Below are positions 1-12,200 of a stretch of DNA of 64,000 bases, piece after piece. Position numbers and translations under genes: made by a program. Position 1 is the stretch's first letter. Every line of letters starts with the position of its first letter. This DNA is from Prorocentrum cordatum (taxonomy: Eukaryota > Sar > Dinophyceae > Prorocentrales > Prorocentraceae), in assembly GCA_963575745.1 (NCBI GenBank), contig CAUYUJ010020148.1:408501-472500 (forward strand), given 5' to 3'. The notes below the pieces were generated by a model. That model was not told where the DNA came from. It made no database searches and worked only from the letters and a program-made list of their open reading frames with translations.

Positions 1-65
1 GCTGGTTTTGTTTGGTTGTTTGGTTGTTTGTTTGTTTGTTTGTTTGTTTGTTGGTTTGTTTATGT
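1..65. repeat. TTTG microsatellite
   Basis: Run of TTTG/TTGG units at the left edge, merging into the foldback repeat that follows. The complementary CAAA-type runs appear at about 280-300 and 405-425, so this tract is the outer part of the inverted repeat. Confidence 0.85.
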
Positions 66-500
66 ATGTTCGCTTGTCCGTCGGCTGCGCTGGTCGCCCC
101 TCGGCTGGCCCCATTTCCTGGCTTGTTTTGTTGTTTGTTTTTTGCTTTCACCTGTCCGTCGGCTGCACTGGTCGCCCCAAGCTCGCCCGTCGACTTCGGT
201 CGCTCGGCCCTTCGGCTGGCACCATTCCCTGGCGGGTTTTGTTTGTTTTTGTTTGTTTTCACTTGTCTGGGCAAGCGAAAACACACGAAAACAAACAAAC
301 ACCAAAACAAGACCAGCCAGGGAACGGAGCCAGCCGAGGGCCGAGCGACCGAAGGGCGGCGAGCGAGCCTGGGGCGACCAGTGCAGCCGACGGACAAGCG
401 AAAATAAACAAAAACAAACAAAACAAGCCAGGGAATGGGGGCCAGCCGAGGGGCCGAGCGACCGAAGGGCGGCAGGCGAGCCTGGGGCAACCGACGGCAA
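66..500. repeat. Large imperfect foldback (inverted repeat)
   Basis: The block containing CGTCGGCTGCACTGGTCGCC and TTCGGTCGCTCGGCCCTTCGG (about 155-215) is repeated in reverse complement at about 340-400 and again at about 445-500. GTTTTGTTTG-type linkers on the left become CAAACAAAAC linkers on the right. The axis lies near 265. Each arm therefore carries two copies of a roughly 120-bp module, mirrored. Open frames in all six readings here are a by-product of this composition and are not counted as genes. Confidence 0.8.
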
Positions 501-844
501 AGTGAAAACAAGCCAAGAGAATTGAAATCAACCAGCCGAACCAAAACAACCAGCGGACAAACGAACACCACCATGAACAACCAACGTCAATCAGGGAAGT
601 GGCCAGGCCCCCCAAAAAACATCTAAAAACATAAATTCTTGAAGCAGGAAGGCACTTAACATAGATTGGGATCTCGGAATCCAGAGAGACCTACTTTCAA
701 GGACCGGCGGGTACAGTCAAAATCTGTAATAAGGACGCGCTGTAAAGGACGCCGGACCCTTGGGTGGTCCTTGGACGCCCTGGTTGAAGCTTTTTGGCCG
801 AACAAATCTCAGGACGAAAGGGGTGCCCTTGGTAGAGCCCTCCT
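501..844. other. Unassigned
   Basis: Moderately A-rich to 660, then GC-rich. I see no conserved protein, RNA or repeat in it. Confidence 0.5.
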
Positions 845-1064
845 AGATGGGGTCCGAGTAGATGAGGTCGGAGGATCGCGCCGCATCGCCGATACATCGG
901 CGATGCATCGGCGATGCATCGGTGATGCACCGGCGATGCATCGTCGACGTCGGTGATACATCGGCGACGTCGACATGAAGCATATCGGGCCCACATCGAG
1001 CCGGGTCGGCGATGCATCGGCGATGCGGCGCGATCCTCCGACCCCATCTACTCCGACCCCATCT
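845..1064. mobile_element. Small palindromic element with ~60-bp terminal inverted repeats
   Basis: Positions 845-905 (AGATGGGGTCCGAGTAGATG...) match the reverse complement of about 1005-1064 with only a few mismatches, including the core GTCGGAGGATCGCGCCGCAT. The centre holds degenerate GGCGATGCATC tandem units. Length and structure resemble a MITE or foldback element; no protein is encoded. No convincing target-site duplication is visible. Confidence 0.75.
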
Positions 1065-1254
1065 GGGGGGCATACCCGTCCTCACTGTGGATGTTCCCTG
1101 TATCTGGCGCGCGTGGGCGCCAGGTGCACGGATCGGGGAAGGCCCCCCGCCCCCCCCCGAAACACGGGGCCATCGCAGCTTCGCTGGGCGACGGGGCGTG
1201 CAGATGCCGCACGTACGCGGGGCCCGTCGCTGGTCCGCGCGCCTCGATCCCTGC

Positions 1255-1396
1255 CTCCTCCTCCCCCTCCTCCTCCTCCCCCCTCCCTCCCCTCCTCCTC
1301 CTCCTCCTCCTCCTCCTCCTCCTCCTCCTCCTCCCCCTCCTGCTCCTCCTCCTCCTCCTCCTCCTCCTCCTCCTCCTCCTCCTCCTCCTCCTCCTT
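1255..1396. repeat. CTC microsatellite
   Basis: Nearly pure CCT/CTC units, interrupted once near 1333-1345. A GGA tract follows at about 1528-1595. The opposite strand reads as poly-Glu and the plus strand as poly-Pro, Ser or Leu; these are artefacts. Confidence 0.95.
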
Positions 1397-1859
1397 CGAC
1401 ATGATCAGACGGGACGGGAAGCAAACAAATGCGCGTGGAACGCGTTGTGGTCGCGCGGCCGCTCGCCTCTTGGGGCGCGCGCGCCGCGCTGGGGAACTGC
1501 CGGGTAAGGGGGGGGGGCGCGAGGGGACAAGAGGAGGAGAAGGAGGAGGAGGAGTAGGAGGAGGAGGAGCGGGAGCAGGAGGTGGAGGAAAAGAGGGGTA
1601 GGGGACTTTGGTCTCGTTTGCCTTCCCAGACATCCCCGCGTCGTGGAAAAACAGGCCGCGTCATGGAACAGTCCCATAACGCGATGTCTTGACGCTTGGC
1701 CGGCGCCCCTTCCTCGGACTTTCAACGCCCAGCCCGTGCCCCGCACGCCCCTGGCCCTGCCCCCCCCGATCGGATCCTTGGCGGCGCGGGCCATGCTCTG
1801 CTGCGCCTTCGGCGCCAAGCCTGCGCGTGTTGGCGGTGCGCACGAGGGAGTGGAGGGAA
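1397..1859. other. Unassigned GC-rich DNA with a GGA tract
   Basis: Contains the GGA-rich stretch at about 1528-1595; otherwise no recognisable feature. Confidence 0.5.
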
Positions 1860-1973
1860 GGGGGAGGGCATCTCAGACAGGCGCTGCTTCTCAGCAGGCG
1901 CGGGCCGTACATCCTTAGATAAGGCCCGCGCCTTCTGCGAGAAGCAGGGGTGCTTCTAAGGTGCCCTCCCCCA
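1860..1973. repeat. Hairpin element, CTTCTC-AGAAG type
   Basis: Left arm GGGGGAGGGCATCTCAG through GCGCGGGCC (1860-1908) pairs with GGCCCGCGCC through GGTGCCCTCCCCC (1923-1973). The CTTCTCAG / AGAAGC core links it to similar hairpins at 15010-15075 and 16900-17045. Confidence 0.7.
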
Positions 1974-2215
1974 TCCCCTTGCTCCCCTCCGCGCGTGGCC
2001 GGGCGTGGTGGTGGTGGTGGGGGAGGAGGGCAGGCAGAGCCCCAGAGGTTGGCGTCGGGGGCAATGGGCTCTGTCGTTATCGGTTGTGGCCGTGCTTCCG
2101 GGCGGAGAGCAGGTGGACAAGAGGGAGGTGCAGGAAGAGGTGAGGATGGGGGGCGAACAGGAAGAACTATAATAACGAGGAACAGGAGGACGACACGCAG
2201 GAACGGTGTTGATCA

Positions 2216-2232
2216 TGATGGTGATGCTGCAA

Positions 2233-2313
<81 letters not shown>

Positions 2314-2458
2314 CTGATGATGATGATGATGATGGTGAGGAAGAGGAGGAGGAGATGAAGGAGGAGGAGGAGGAGGATCAGGAGGAGGAGGAGGAGGGGG
2401 AGGAGGACCAGGAGGAGGAGGAGGAAAGGAGGAGGATGAGGAGGAGGAGGAAGAGGTG
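2216..2458. repeat. GAT microsatellite followed by a GAG/GGA tract
   Basis: About 40 GAT units (2225-2335) continue into AGGAGG purine repeats to 2458. A 169-residue open frame crosses it as poly-Asp and poly-Glu but has no non-repetitive conserved part. Confidence 0.95.
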
Positions 2459-4274
2459 AAGGATGAGGGGGGGAAGACAGACAGACAGACATGCTCGTGG
2501 GTTCCCTCGTCAGCTTGGCATCGAACAGATTCAGAATTTTGTAAAGTTCATATCCTGAGGGGCGAAAGTGTTTCAGGCGCCAGTTACAAGCGTGGAGAGC
2601 CGTGCGCGCGTCGCGGGGGTGGCCCTCGACTCGGGGCCACCCCCTCCGCCTAGCCTCCCGTGCGACGGAACCCGAAGGCCAGGGCCGTCTTACGAGCAGC
2701 CGAGCGGAGGGGGTGCCCACAGACAAGAACCACATCCTGACGCACCGCCCCATGAAGAGGCAGGCCCCTCACTCCGGGAATTTGGTTCTGCGGAGAGCCT
2801 CCGAGGGGGCTGGGGGATCTGCCGCGGGAGCCCCGTTCGCGCCCGCGCGGCGCCAGCCGGGGGGGAGCATTCGTCGCAACCGATGTCGGGCGAGGGGGTC
2901 TTGGCGGGAGATGGCCAGCAGCTTGTGAAGCCTTGAAACCACTCGCTCTGAGACACACCGGACCTCGCCGATCTCGACAAACATATTTCCTGAACTGCGT
3001 GGGTGACCTCATCCTCGACCGGCCTCTCACTGCGAACGTAGTCTGACCATGGCCGCGATAGCTCACATCTCGTTGCTCATCTTCGAAAGCAGCCGATGGA
3101 GCGGGCCTGGCGGAGCTGGGCCCGCCTTGTGCACTGCCATCGTGTCCTTCATCGCTTCGGAGGGCCTCCAGCTTCTGTCCATGCATGTGGAAGGGCTCCA
3201 CCGCGTTCATGATCAGGCCCTTGTCCGTCTCCGTCTGCGTCTGCTGCTGCTTGCCCTGGCCCTCGCCTTTGTCGGGCTTCCCCTCGTGCGCCCCCCGACG
3301 AAGGCGCGGCGCCAGAGCTGCCAGCTGCTGGGGGGGTGGCCCATGATCATGTCTTTCCACGTGCTCGCGAAGCCACGCGTAAACTCCTCGTTGCCAAGGC
3401 TGCATTCGGCGCTCCGCCACTTCGCCGACGCCGCGAAGATCGCCTCGCGCGGGGGGCCTCTGCTCTCGAAGTCCACCTGCTCGCCTGCCTGCACCTTTTC
3501 GCGCGGCGCCTTTGACTGCGCGTCGCGCGCCTTGCCCGTTGCCTCCTGCGACTCTGGCAAGCCGCCCGTGTTGACCTGGTACTTATTGTGCGCGACTCGG
3601 GGGGGTCCGCCAACGCGAGGCGCCCCGTCGTCTTCGCCGTCTCGCGGAGGTTTCGGTAGGACCCGCCTCCCTCGCCTTCGCCGCGGCCCTTCGCGCGCGG
3701 CGGCGGCTCCGCGCTCTTCGCCGAGTCCGCCGGTGTCGCCAGCCAAGCCGGCTGCCCCTGCAGGGCCACGTTGCCGCTGCCGCCGCCGCGCTTGCTGTGG
3801 GAAGGGGCCGGCGAGGTAGCGCCGGTCGTGGTGGATGCCGAACCAGATGGCTACTGAGGCGGTTCAAGTCAGCGCGCTCTACCACGCGCAGTCGACGCGC
3901 AAAGATTTCGGAGGGCATTGGTCCGTGGAGCTTTCGAGCGCCGCAAAGGAACAGTGCCCCCGAATCAGAAAACGAGCGCGGCGACGACCAGCAGCCGCCC
4001 TTGCGCTCAGCACCGCGTGACAGACCACGCACCGGCTTGTGGGCGATAACGCGTGGCCGGCATTTCGGGCGCGATGTTCTGCTCGAAGATAGTTAAGAAG
4101 GTCACGTTTCACACGACATGCTGAATCGCGCCCCCCACCATCCTTCGCCACCCATTCGCGCTTTCATGCGAGATGGATCAGAGAGGGCAGGAACTTCCCG
4201 AGGAGGCCGTTGCCCAGGAGGGGCCGAGGGGGGCATTTAGACACGAACCTGGGCCGATCGAGTACCTGCGAAAT
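2459..4274. other. GC-rich region with broken minus-strand coding-like segments
   Basis: On the minus strand, two overlapping frames at about 2650-3420 and 3213-3746 look protein-like in pieces. One has a Lys/Gln/Thr-rich stretch followed by 'GLIMNAVEPFHMHGQKLEAL'. The other contains 'EEFTRGFASTWKDMIMGHPP'. The apparent meaning switches frame, which suggests a frameshifted relic. I do not recognise the family. The region lies downstream of the reverse-transcriptase relic on the same strand and could be the tail of that element or something unrelated. Confidence 0.3.
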
Positions 4275-5921
4275 CTATCGCGATGAAGTCGGGCGCCATC
4301 TCGGGGCCCGCGGACCTACAGGGGCACTCCGAGAGCACTTCCACGACGAGGGCCTCTCCCCTCGAACCCCGCAGGCCTCTTCGAAACTCTGCTGAATGCG
4401 ACGGGCCGGCGGAGACGCGATCCTGTAGCGCGGGTCGATATCTATCGAGCTCCAGAGCTGGCAAAGAGCCGAACAGTGCGCGCAGGAGCTGCTGATGGCT
4501 GCCCGGGAAACGCGAAATCTGTTGATGCCAGCGCATGTGCCGCACAAGTTACTATGAGGCGCTTGGGGCCAACTTCCAATAATGTAGCGCTCGACCGTTC
4601 GACCACGCAATCGCGCGCTCCCCCTCGCGCGCGCGGGGTGCCTCGGCCTTGCGGCGGCGCGCGAGGCAGACGGTGCAAGTGAGAGTCCGGCCCCTTGCAC
4701 TGTTGGGGGGTCGACATCATCGCCTCCAGGCCACTCATCGGAGCATTCTGGACAAGACCTTTTAGGATAACCTGGGCCCACTTCCGAGGGTGCCCGAGAG
4801 CCCAGAACCCGCCCGTGGAGTAGAAACCCGACAACGCCCGATCAACTTAAGGACCCGCGATGCCAGACAGGACATACGAGGCCCCAAATAACGCGCGCAG
4901 TCCTGCACTTCACCTCCAAGAGGTGGGGCTGCGCGATGGCGAAGCCACCCCTTTTTCTTTACTTTAGTGCTGCCCTCCCACGAGACGTGAGACGCAGTGA
5001 CCCGCGTGTCCCTGTTGGCTCCAAGTCCCGCCTCTTCCAGCTCGTCCTCTAACGACTGGTCGCGCTCTCATCCACCTCAGAAGCTTCGAGATCCTCTGAC
5101 ATCGAAACGCCTCCGTGCATTTTCTGATGCCATCCGCAAATTTATGGAGGCCGAGGTTCGCGCGCGTCTCCTTCCATTCAGCTCTACGATGATCCTCTCG
5201 ATACTTCCAATAAAAGATAATCCTGCTGAAGGTGCCCTGGAGCAGTGTAACAACACATGGGCCCCCCACGGTGCTTCCCTCGCCTGATTGAAGCCGCGAG
5301 GCCCCCTCTCCCAGAGGTAGGAAGACAGCTGCGTGACACCCGAGATCTTTGCCTGGCCAGCGGCGCGTCCAAATCATGAGCAACGAGTGAGTCCACCGAC
5401 GCGAGGGCGTTGCTCATGTCCTTCAGGCTCGCTGGGAACGCATGGCAATAATGCCGTAACCTCCACGCCGCCACTAGAGCTGCAATGGTCGCTCCCTCAC
5501 GGCGACGATGCTTGAAGAAGCCGTAGTTGCTCGCGTCGGGATGCGCGCTCAAGATGTCGGTGTCGAAGCACAGGCCCAGCGGGTCGAGGGCGTGAACCAC
5601 TCGTTTGCCTTTCAACCCTGGAGCCCCCGAGCTTGTGAAGTCCCGCCGCCGAACTGTCGCGCCAGTGACTGGGGGTCCTCGTCGGAGGTCGGATCGCCCG
5701 AAAGCCCCCCAACATCGCCCCCGAGAAACTAGACATGTCAGAGCCCCCTGCGTCCGCGCCCACCCCCCAACGACCGCGCGCGAGTCGCTTGTCGGGATGA
5801 ACGCAGAACTGCCGCAGCACGACGGAAGGAGAGCTCTCTGGCACAGCGCGTCGCCGTCCCGCCTTCTGCGCCACCCGCGACGCCCGCTTGATGTCGCGGC
5901 GAGCGCGGTCCTCCATCTCAA
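4275..5921 (-). pseudogene. LINE reverse-transcriptase relic
   Basis: Reading 5921 to 5184 gives motifs in the order expected of a non-LTR reverse transcriptase: 'GKRVVHALDPLGLCF' (about 5565-5610), 'YGFFKHRRREGATIAAL' (about 5465-5525), then 'KDMSNALASVDS' (about 5380-5425), which fits the Asp-containing catalytic motif A. Another frame supplies 'GEGSTVGGPCVV' near 5255-5285, in the position of motif B. At 4840-4440 'ILKGLVQNAPMSGLEAMM' resembles the thumb region that follows. I do not find a clear (F/Y)xDD motif between them. Two or more frames are needed, so it is a decayed copy. It probably belongs to the same LINE as the endonuclease relic at 10872-12200, although about 5 kb separates them. 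Confidence 0.55.
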
Positions 5922-6299
5922 TGCTCAGGTCGGGCAGCGGCGCCCCCGACAGCGCCGGCGCGGGCGGGTCGACCTCCGTCGTCGACCCGCATGCCTACCC
6001 ACCTTCTTGTTGCCGTGCTGCTAGCCATTATTCTCGGGCGGGCTGGGCTGCGCGAGTGGCGCGACCGTCGCGCTTTGTTGGCCCGACACTGAATCGACCT
6101 GCTTCGCGAAAGCGTCGCATCGCCAGCGCTGGCTTCCGAGCTCGCCAAGCCGCCTCGACCTCCTCCTCCATGCATATTTTGCGTTGCTGCTCGTTCCTGC
6201 CGTCGTTGCTGGTGCAGCCGCTGAAAGAAAGAAAAAAACATCCTTTCGTGCCACCTCGAGCCCCTGCCCGTGGGACCCTCGTCCGCGCGCATTGCAGCC
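5922..6299. other. Unassigned GC-rich DNA
   Basis: No conserved reading frame, RNA or repeat recognised. Confidence 0.4.
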
Positions 6300-6560
6300 A
6301 CGTCCAACGTCGCCTCGAGAAACTCGTGGGGAAAGCCCCCAGACCTGCGCGCTGCGGGGCCCGCCTCAGCGCGCGCGACAGAGACGTCCTCCGTCGCCCC
6401 GAGGGGCTCGCGGGAAGGCCAGTAGCCCCGTGCGCCGCGGGATCCACGTCAGCGCGCGCAACAGGAAAATCCCCCGTCGCCTCGAAGGACTCGCATGGAA
6501 GGCCCCCTGGTCCTGTGCGCTGCGGGGCCCGCATCAGCGCGCGTCGCAGAGACGCTTGCC
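6300..6560 (+). repeat. ~90-bp tandem repeat, three copies
   Basis: Units share CGTCGCC(T/C)CGA.G.(A/G)CTCG.(G/A) and later GCGCGCTGCGGGGCCCGC.TCAGCGCGCG. They begin near 6308, 6390 and 6475. Frames in both directions stay open because the unit lacks stops. Confidence 0.75.
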
Positions 6561-9500
6561 GGAGTCGTCGTCGTCGGGCCCGTCGATCCACCCGTGATCA
6601 TCATGGTCGGCCTCGCCACTGATGGGCTCGCCGAGCCCCGTGCCCGTGTCTCCGCTGCTCACTCTCCTAGCGAAGCACGGAGTTCAGCGCGCTGATGGAT
6701 GAATCCGTGGCGCAGTGCAGCGTCGCCCTGATGCTGCGCAGCATGTCCAGGTCTGAACATTGCCTGGGCGACTTCCACTGGCACCCTGTTCAAACAATCG
6801 AAGGACTTGTCTGGATCCCCATCGGCGCAACATCTCCGTCCACGTTAGATCCTCCTCGCGAAGTCTAGCCTCCGCCAACGTCAGGAAACCCCGATTCAAG
6901 TCGCCCTCTCCTCGAATAACATTCATAATGTTGCTCCAATTTCGCTCCGAGCGCGGGGCCCCCTGAATCTGCGCCGAGAACTTCGAAGCGTCAGAGTGCA
7001 ACCTGATTGGCGCGTGACCCTGAGGTGGAGAGCCCCTGGACGCCCGCAGCTGCGCGCCCAGTCCACGCAGCGCGCGGCGGTGCGCTATCGCGCCGGCCAT
7101 GCGCAGCGTGAGGAGCATGACATCGATCGTGGAGCTGCCGCCCTTGGCCCCGAAGTGCGCTGGGCAGACGCCAGCTCGAGATTTCGCCGCCAGCTGATGC
7201 TACTTGGCCGCGCTCGTCCGCAACGCCCCCCCGCCCCCGAAGCGACGAGCTTCCCCGGCTGCCGCCGCGCCGCCGCTGCCTCGGCTTCCACCCGCTGCCA
7301 TTTCAGCGACTTGCGACTGAGGCCAGTGCCGCCGTTCACGTCCGCGCGCGCTATCCGGCAGCAGCGGGCGGGAAGGCAGCCCAGAACTTCGCCAAGCCAC
7401 CTGCCTAGGATGCGCACCGTCTCCAGGTGCAGCGGCGCCTACGTGGCCCACCTCGGCTGAGGAAAGGAGTGCGCTACCACCAGGCAGTAGTCCTGGCAAT
7501 CACGCTTCGCTCGAACTGCCAGCGATCGGCCCCCCGCCCCCTTCGGACTAGCCCACGCTCGCGCGATATCTCTGAGACGGCAGGCCCGATTCAGATCCGC
7601 CGAGCAGCCCGTGCGACTGGTAGTATAGTGTACTGGACTATATTCACTTTCGATAATCCACTGTCTCTGGATTCAGCGCCGGAGAGGCCCCGCTGCATTT
7701 CGGTCGCAAGCCCGCGCCCTCCCAAGCAAGACAAAATCTAACGACTTCCAGCCCCGAAAAATATCCTCAAGCCTGTCTTTCGCGGGCACTTCGAAGGCCC
7801 CGGCCGAGCGCCTTCGCGTCTCCCAGCAACGGCGCGCGAACGCGCGGAGGCGGAGTGCGAGGAAGCGCCGGCAGCGGTTGCCGTGAAAAAAAACCCGGCC
7901 TGCTGCCAATTGAAATTGCTCGAGCAAGCGCGGCAGCTGGAGGGCGAGGAGGGGTGCAAGAGGGGGCGCCAAGACGGGGGGCGGGAGAGGATGAGGTCGA
8001 GCGCAGCTGGGGGCGACGAGCTCTCCACTGCCTCGCTCGCCCGCCCGCCCCCGCGCCCGGATCGCGCTGTCGCGGGGCGCCCCAGGGTCGAGGAGGGCCC
8101 TCTGCCTCCCCCGGGTGGGGGGGCGTGCGCAGACGGACTGCCTCGACCGGCGCCGGAGCATCCCTGACGTCTTTGCCGACAGACCGATGAGATGCCAATG
8201 GGGAAACGTGATCCAAATATTTAAAGAAGCCGGGTTAGCCACAGGGCTCAAGGCGAAGCCTGCGCGCGCCAGGCATCGGGGGCCGAAAAGCAAGGAACGC
8301 TGCCCATTGGGCCGAAGTCATGGCCCGCAGAGTCACGGCTATCATCGCAACCACGCGCGCTGCGCCTCACGCTGCGCGGCAAGTTTGCGGGCCACGAGCC
8401 GAAACAAGTTTTGAACAACATGTGGCGCCGAGCTGCGTGGAGGGGCGCCCGCGCCTCTCGAAGCCGCGCCCATGCACCCTCCGTTTTGGGAGGAAGAGGG
8501 TCTCCCGACCAGCTCGAGAGCCTTCGCGCCGGGGCCCGAGAGATGAAGTCGTTCGCAACTTGTTCGCGGATCGTGGATGCGAGAACTCTCTGCCGCGTGG
8601 GCCTGCGCCCCAGAGATCCCTGACCGACGGGCCGAAAAGCCTCCCGCCCCCCGTCGCCATCGGCGACCCCTTCCCGCTCCTCTTAGGACCAAGGGTCTAA
8701 GGGCAGCCAGCGGCAGCGTGCGACATCAGGGCAGCTAGCGGGCCCATTTGCCAGTGCGGCGGGGTGAAACGGAGGGGCGCCTGGTTCAGCGTCGCAAGTG
8801 GACCTCTCTCAGCAGCCGCCCGCCGCAGACGCTTTACCAGCGGTGGCCAGGCTCTCTGGAGGGAGGCGAGCTCGCAGCGCATTCTAGCTGCTGCGCGCTT
8901 GGCGACCGGGGGCGAGATTGTTGGTCCGCCAGCGGACTCCAAGCTGAGCCAGTCTGAGAGTCGTGGGGCCGATGCCGCGCGCCTCCAGTAGCGGGCAAAT
9001 CAGACGCTCCCTGAGCAGCCTGGGGGCAGGGGGGGGGCCTGGGCAAGGTGAGGGTCGCGCGAAGACGCCCGGTTGGGATGCGATCTCAGGGCGGCGTCGG
9101 CGCCGGCCCCTGTCTTGGCGGACTCTCGCACGCAAGAAGACCGCCTGGGCCACGGCGCGCCTCGATCGACCGAGAGGGAGGCCCCGGGGCCCAGGACAAA
9201 ACCAAAGTAGAGAAGCGAATCGGCAATTGCAGATTTTACCCACGCATCGCATTCGGCATTTAGCTGCGCTTTGTCCCTGCCAGGCCGCGGCGCTAAGGGC
9301 TTCCCCAGGGATGCCGCTTTGCACTGCCTAGATTTGACATGTAGACGGGCCAGGGACTCAGCAAAACCAGAGACGCAAGCCATTTCTCAACCCTTTGGCC
9401 TCCAGAATCGCGCTGCGCGCGTCGTCGGCGCGGCGGCGCGCGGCGTCGCGGGGCCTGGGCTGCGCAGGCCGAGCCATGTCAGCGCAGAACGCGTTCAACG

Positions 9501-10871
9501 CTATCGCGTGCATCGATCCCGAAAAGCCAGGCATGACCCAGCACAGGAGGTCCCAAGGGCCAGGCGAGGCCATGTAGCAGGGGCGATGGAGGTAGAGCAT
9601 CTGCACGCTGGTCTGGAATCCCTCGGGCACCTTCGCGAAGCGGACGTCGAGGGGGGCCCGCTTCTAAGAGACAGAGGGGGGGCCTGGGAGGAGTCGAAGG
9701 CGAACAGGAAAGGCTCGAACGGATCCGACCCCGAATGCCCCCCCCCCCCCCCCCCCGGAGTAGGAATGCGGGCGCGCGCGTCCAGGTCAAGGACGCTCGC
9801 TCGGAGTTGACGCCCCTAGGTGGAGCCCCGCTGGATAGAGACTCCGAACTCGCCGATCCAGGAGAGAACGCCGACGTTCAGATGCGCCAGCTTGCAATTT
9901 GGTTGGGCGCGCTCTTGAGACCAATGGGGCGGGCACCCCTTCCGCGTCGAATGGCGCGGGCCCCAGGGAGTTCCTCGTCGGTGGACAGGTCGCGTCTGTC
10001 GGTGCGATTGCGCCAATCGAGGCCCCGTGCCTGGCCAGAACAATCCCTCCAGAGCATGGGTAGCAGAGCATCTTCGTGAGAGCAAAAGATCCGCCGCCTG
10101 CGGACTGCGCGGGGTGGGGGAGCTCATCGGAGCCTGGGGAAGCTCCCACCACTCTGGCCAGGAACGAAAAGAGACGGCGCAAGCTTGGAAAAAGGGTGGG
10201 GCGGGTGAAGTCGGCCATTTGCCTGCAGCGGGGCGCGTGCTTTTCGCCCTGCGGGTGGCGCGGTGGGTCGCGCTGGACGGCGGAGTCCCAGTGCGCGCCC
10301 AGGGATAAGTTCCGCTCCTGCGCCGCCTGGCTGAATGTCGGGCCCGCGTCGCCCTGGGGGCCCAGAAGAACCGTGCCAGCGGGGCAGCGGCGACGACCGG
10401 AGGGCGACCAAAGCCTCTCGCGGCGGCGGGCAGAACGCCGCGGTGCAACGCGCCGCCGGACACCTGCAGGGCGCTCTGCCGCCGTCTGACCGCGTTGAAG
10501 GGTAATGAGCTTCGCGCTCTTGAGCCTCCTGGCGTTGAGGACCAGAATGAAGGTCGCGACGTTGCGCGGCATCTAACTTCGAGATCTGCGCGCCCGTCGC
10601 GCGAAGATACTAGGGCACCCAGGAATGACGCGCCAGCGGAGATTGAACAGGCTGGGCATACTTTCGCCGAAGGGCAAACTGGCAAAACTACGCGCAATCA
10701 TGGACATCTGCCGTTTGCATCGAGGACGCCGCTGAAGTTGATGGCTGCGAACGAGGCACCCCGCCACTCGCCGACAGCAGGTGGCGAGCCACAACTTCTC
10801 AACCGGCGCCCGAATCGCATTTCTTCGGCACGGTTGCTCATGTTCGGTGACGGCGTGCTCGAACAGAAAGC
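6561..10871. other. Long GC-rich region without a recognised gene
   Basis: Many open frames occur on both strands, as expected at this GC content. One minus-strand stretch (about 6684-7118) reads in a protein-like way, for example 'NWSNIMNVIRGEGDLNRGF', and could be linker sequence of the surrounding LINE, since it lies between the endonuclease and reverse-transcriptase relics in the right orientation. No catalytic motif is seen. A 19-base C run lies at about 9738-9756, a likely site of indel error. I see no tandem repeat or hairpin of note. Confidence 0.35.
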
Positions 10872-12200
10872 TCAAGCATATGGCCTTCGAGATCGGGGGG
10901 TCTCTCTCTGCGTGGGCTTGCTGTCGGCCGCGGTGATCGCGACCAGGACATGGGCGCTGATTCTGCTCAGAAAGAACTCAGCAGGCTCCTCGCAGGTGGT
11001 CTTGGACTGGTTGACGTGGGTCAAGACGCCACGGTGGGGACGCAACGAATACTCGATCAACTCTATTCGCAGTCTGGGTGTCTCGGTGAAAATTCGTAGG
11101 TCGGTCGATAATCATCAATTTTCGCAATGCCTTTCCAGATCTGGTGCCAGATCGCATCGCCAGGGCTGCCCGCGCGCGCGGTGCGCAGCCTGACTGGAAC
11201 CAGCAGCGGGCGGATCAGCTTCAGGGACTGAGGCGCCAGCGGCGCCAGGCGGAACTGCAGCGGGAAAGCCGGGGTCGCTGGCAGCAGCCGCGCGGTCTGC
11301 CCTCGACGCCGTCGCCGTTGGCGTCGCAGACAGGGCCCGGGGGGCGGGAGTAATTGCCGGCAACCATCCAGCGGCCGCTGTGGAAGACCGCGCCCGACCC
11401 CTTCCCCTGCGAGTGGGGAAATGGGGGGGGGGGGGGGGCGCTGCCTGCCAGTTCTGCCAGGGCCCTGCCAGTTCGGGGTGCCGATTCGAAGGTCCTCGCC
11501 CCACCTGATCGTTGGACTGGCGGGAAAGAGAAAGAGCCAGGACAGCTGCGGGGCGGTCGGCGTTCGCGTCGGAGATGTCGAAGTCGCCAAAAAGCATCAG
11601 GGACTGCCGCGGCGGCCCGCGGTGAACCTTGGTCTGTTGCTCGCGGGCCAAGCTCTGGCGATGTCGAAGTTCAGCCAGAAGAATTTCATGGCGGTGCGCG
11701 TTCAAGTGAACGAGGGTGAAGCCAGTCTCGCGACGGCGGGCAAGCCTGCGCCGGGACGCGGCCAGGCGCCTCTCCCACGCGACGAACGTCAAGCACGGGC
11801 GCGAAGTGGGCGGGGAAACGAACCCGAGGCGCCACCGCCAGCGCCGGCGCCGGGAAGATCCGCCGAACATAATGGCTAATAATTGTGTCAATAGCGCTGC
11901 AAAGCCTAGGCGACGGCTGCTGAGTTGCCTCGAACCTCCTGATGAGCGATGATGGCGGAACTTCAATTCAGGGAACTGCGGGCCTCCAGCTTCTTGGCGA
12001 CGCCAGTCGAGGCGCGGCGGAGCAGGGGGGGCGGTCCCAGGGGGCGAACCACGCCTCGGTACTCCCCGTGAAACTCCCCGCGCACGTGCTACATAACCCG
12101 CGTCGCCGCACGGCGGCGGAAGGGGTCCTTGACGAGGGAATCGTGGTAGGGCTTGGCCAGCTGCGCGTCGGCGAACCCGGCGTTGCCCTTGCAGATCCAA
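10872..12200 (-). pseudogene. LINE endonuclease (EEP/APE-type) relic
   Basis: One minus frame from 12200 gives 'CLTFVAWERRLAASRRRL', 'GFTLVHLNAHRHE' (about 11690-11730) and 'SLMLFGDFDIS' (about 11570-11600). This corresponds to the 'VHL ... GDFN' core of exonuclease-endonuclease-phosphatase domains, with Asp in place of the usual Asn. A different frame (11060-10872) continues with 'LRPHRGVLTHVNQSKT' and 'SRISAHVLVAITAA', in the place of the terminal 'SDH.PV' motif but with the catalytic Asp-His changed. The split frames and altered residues mark it as inactive. Confidence 0.55.

Noticed and set aside
6561-10871. Numerous 100-290-residue ORFs on both strands
   Set aside because: At this GC content long chance frames are expected; none shows a domain, and opposite-strand pairs overlap throughout.
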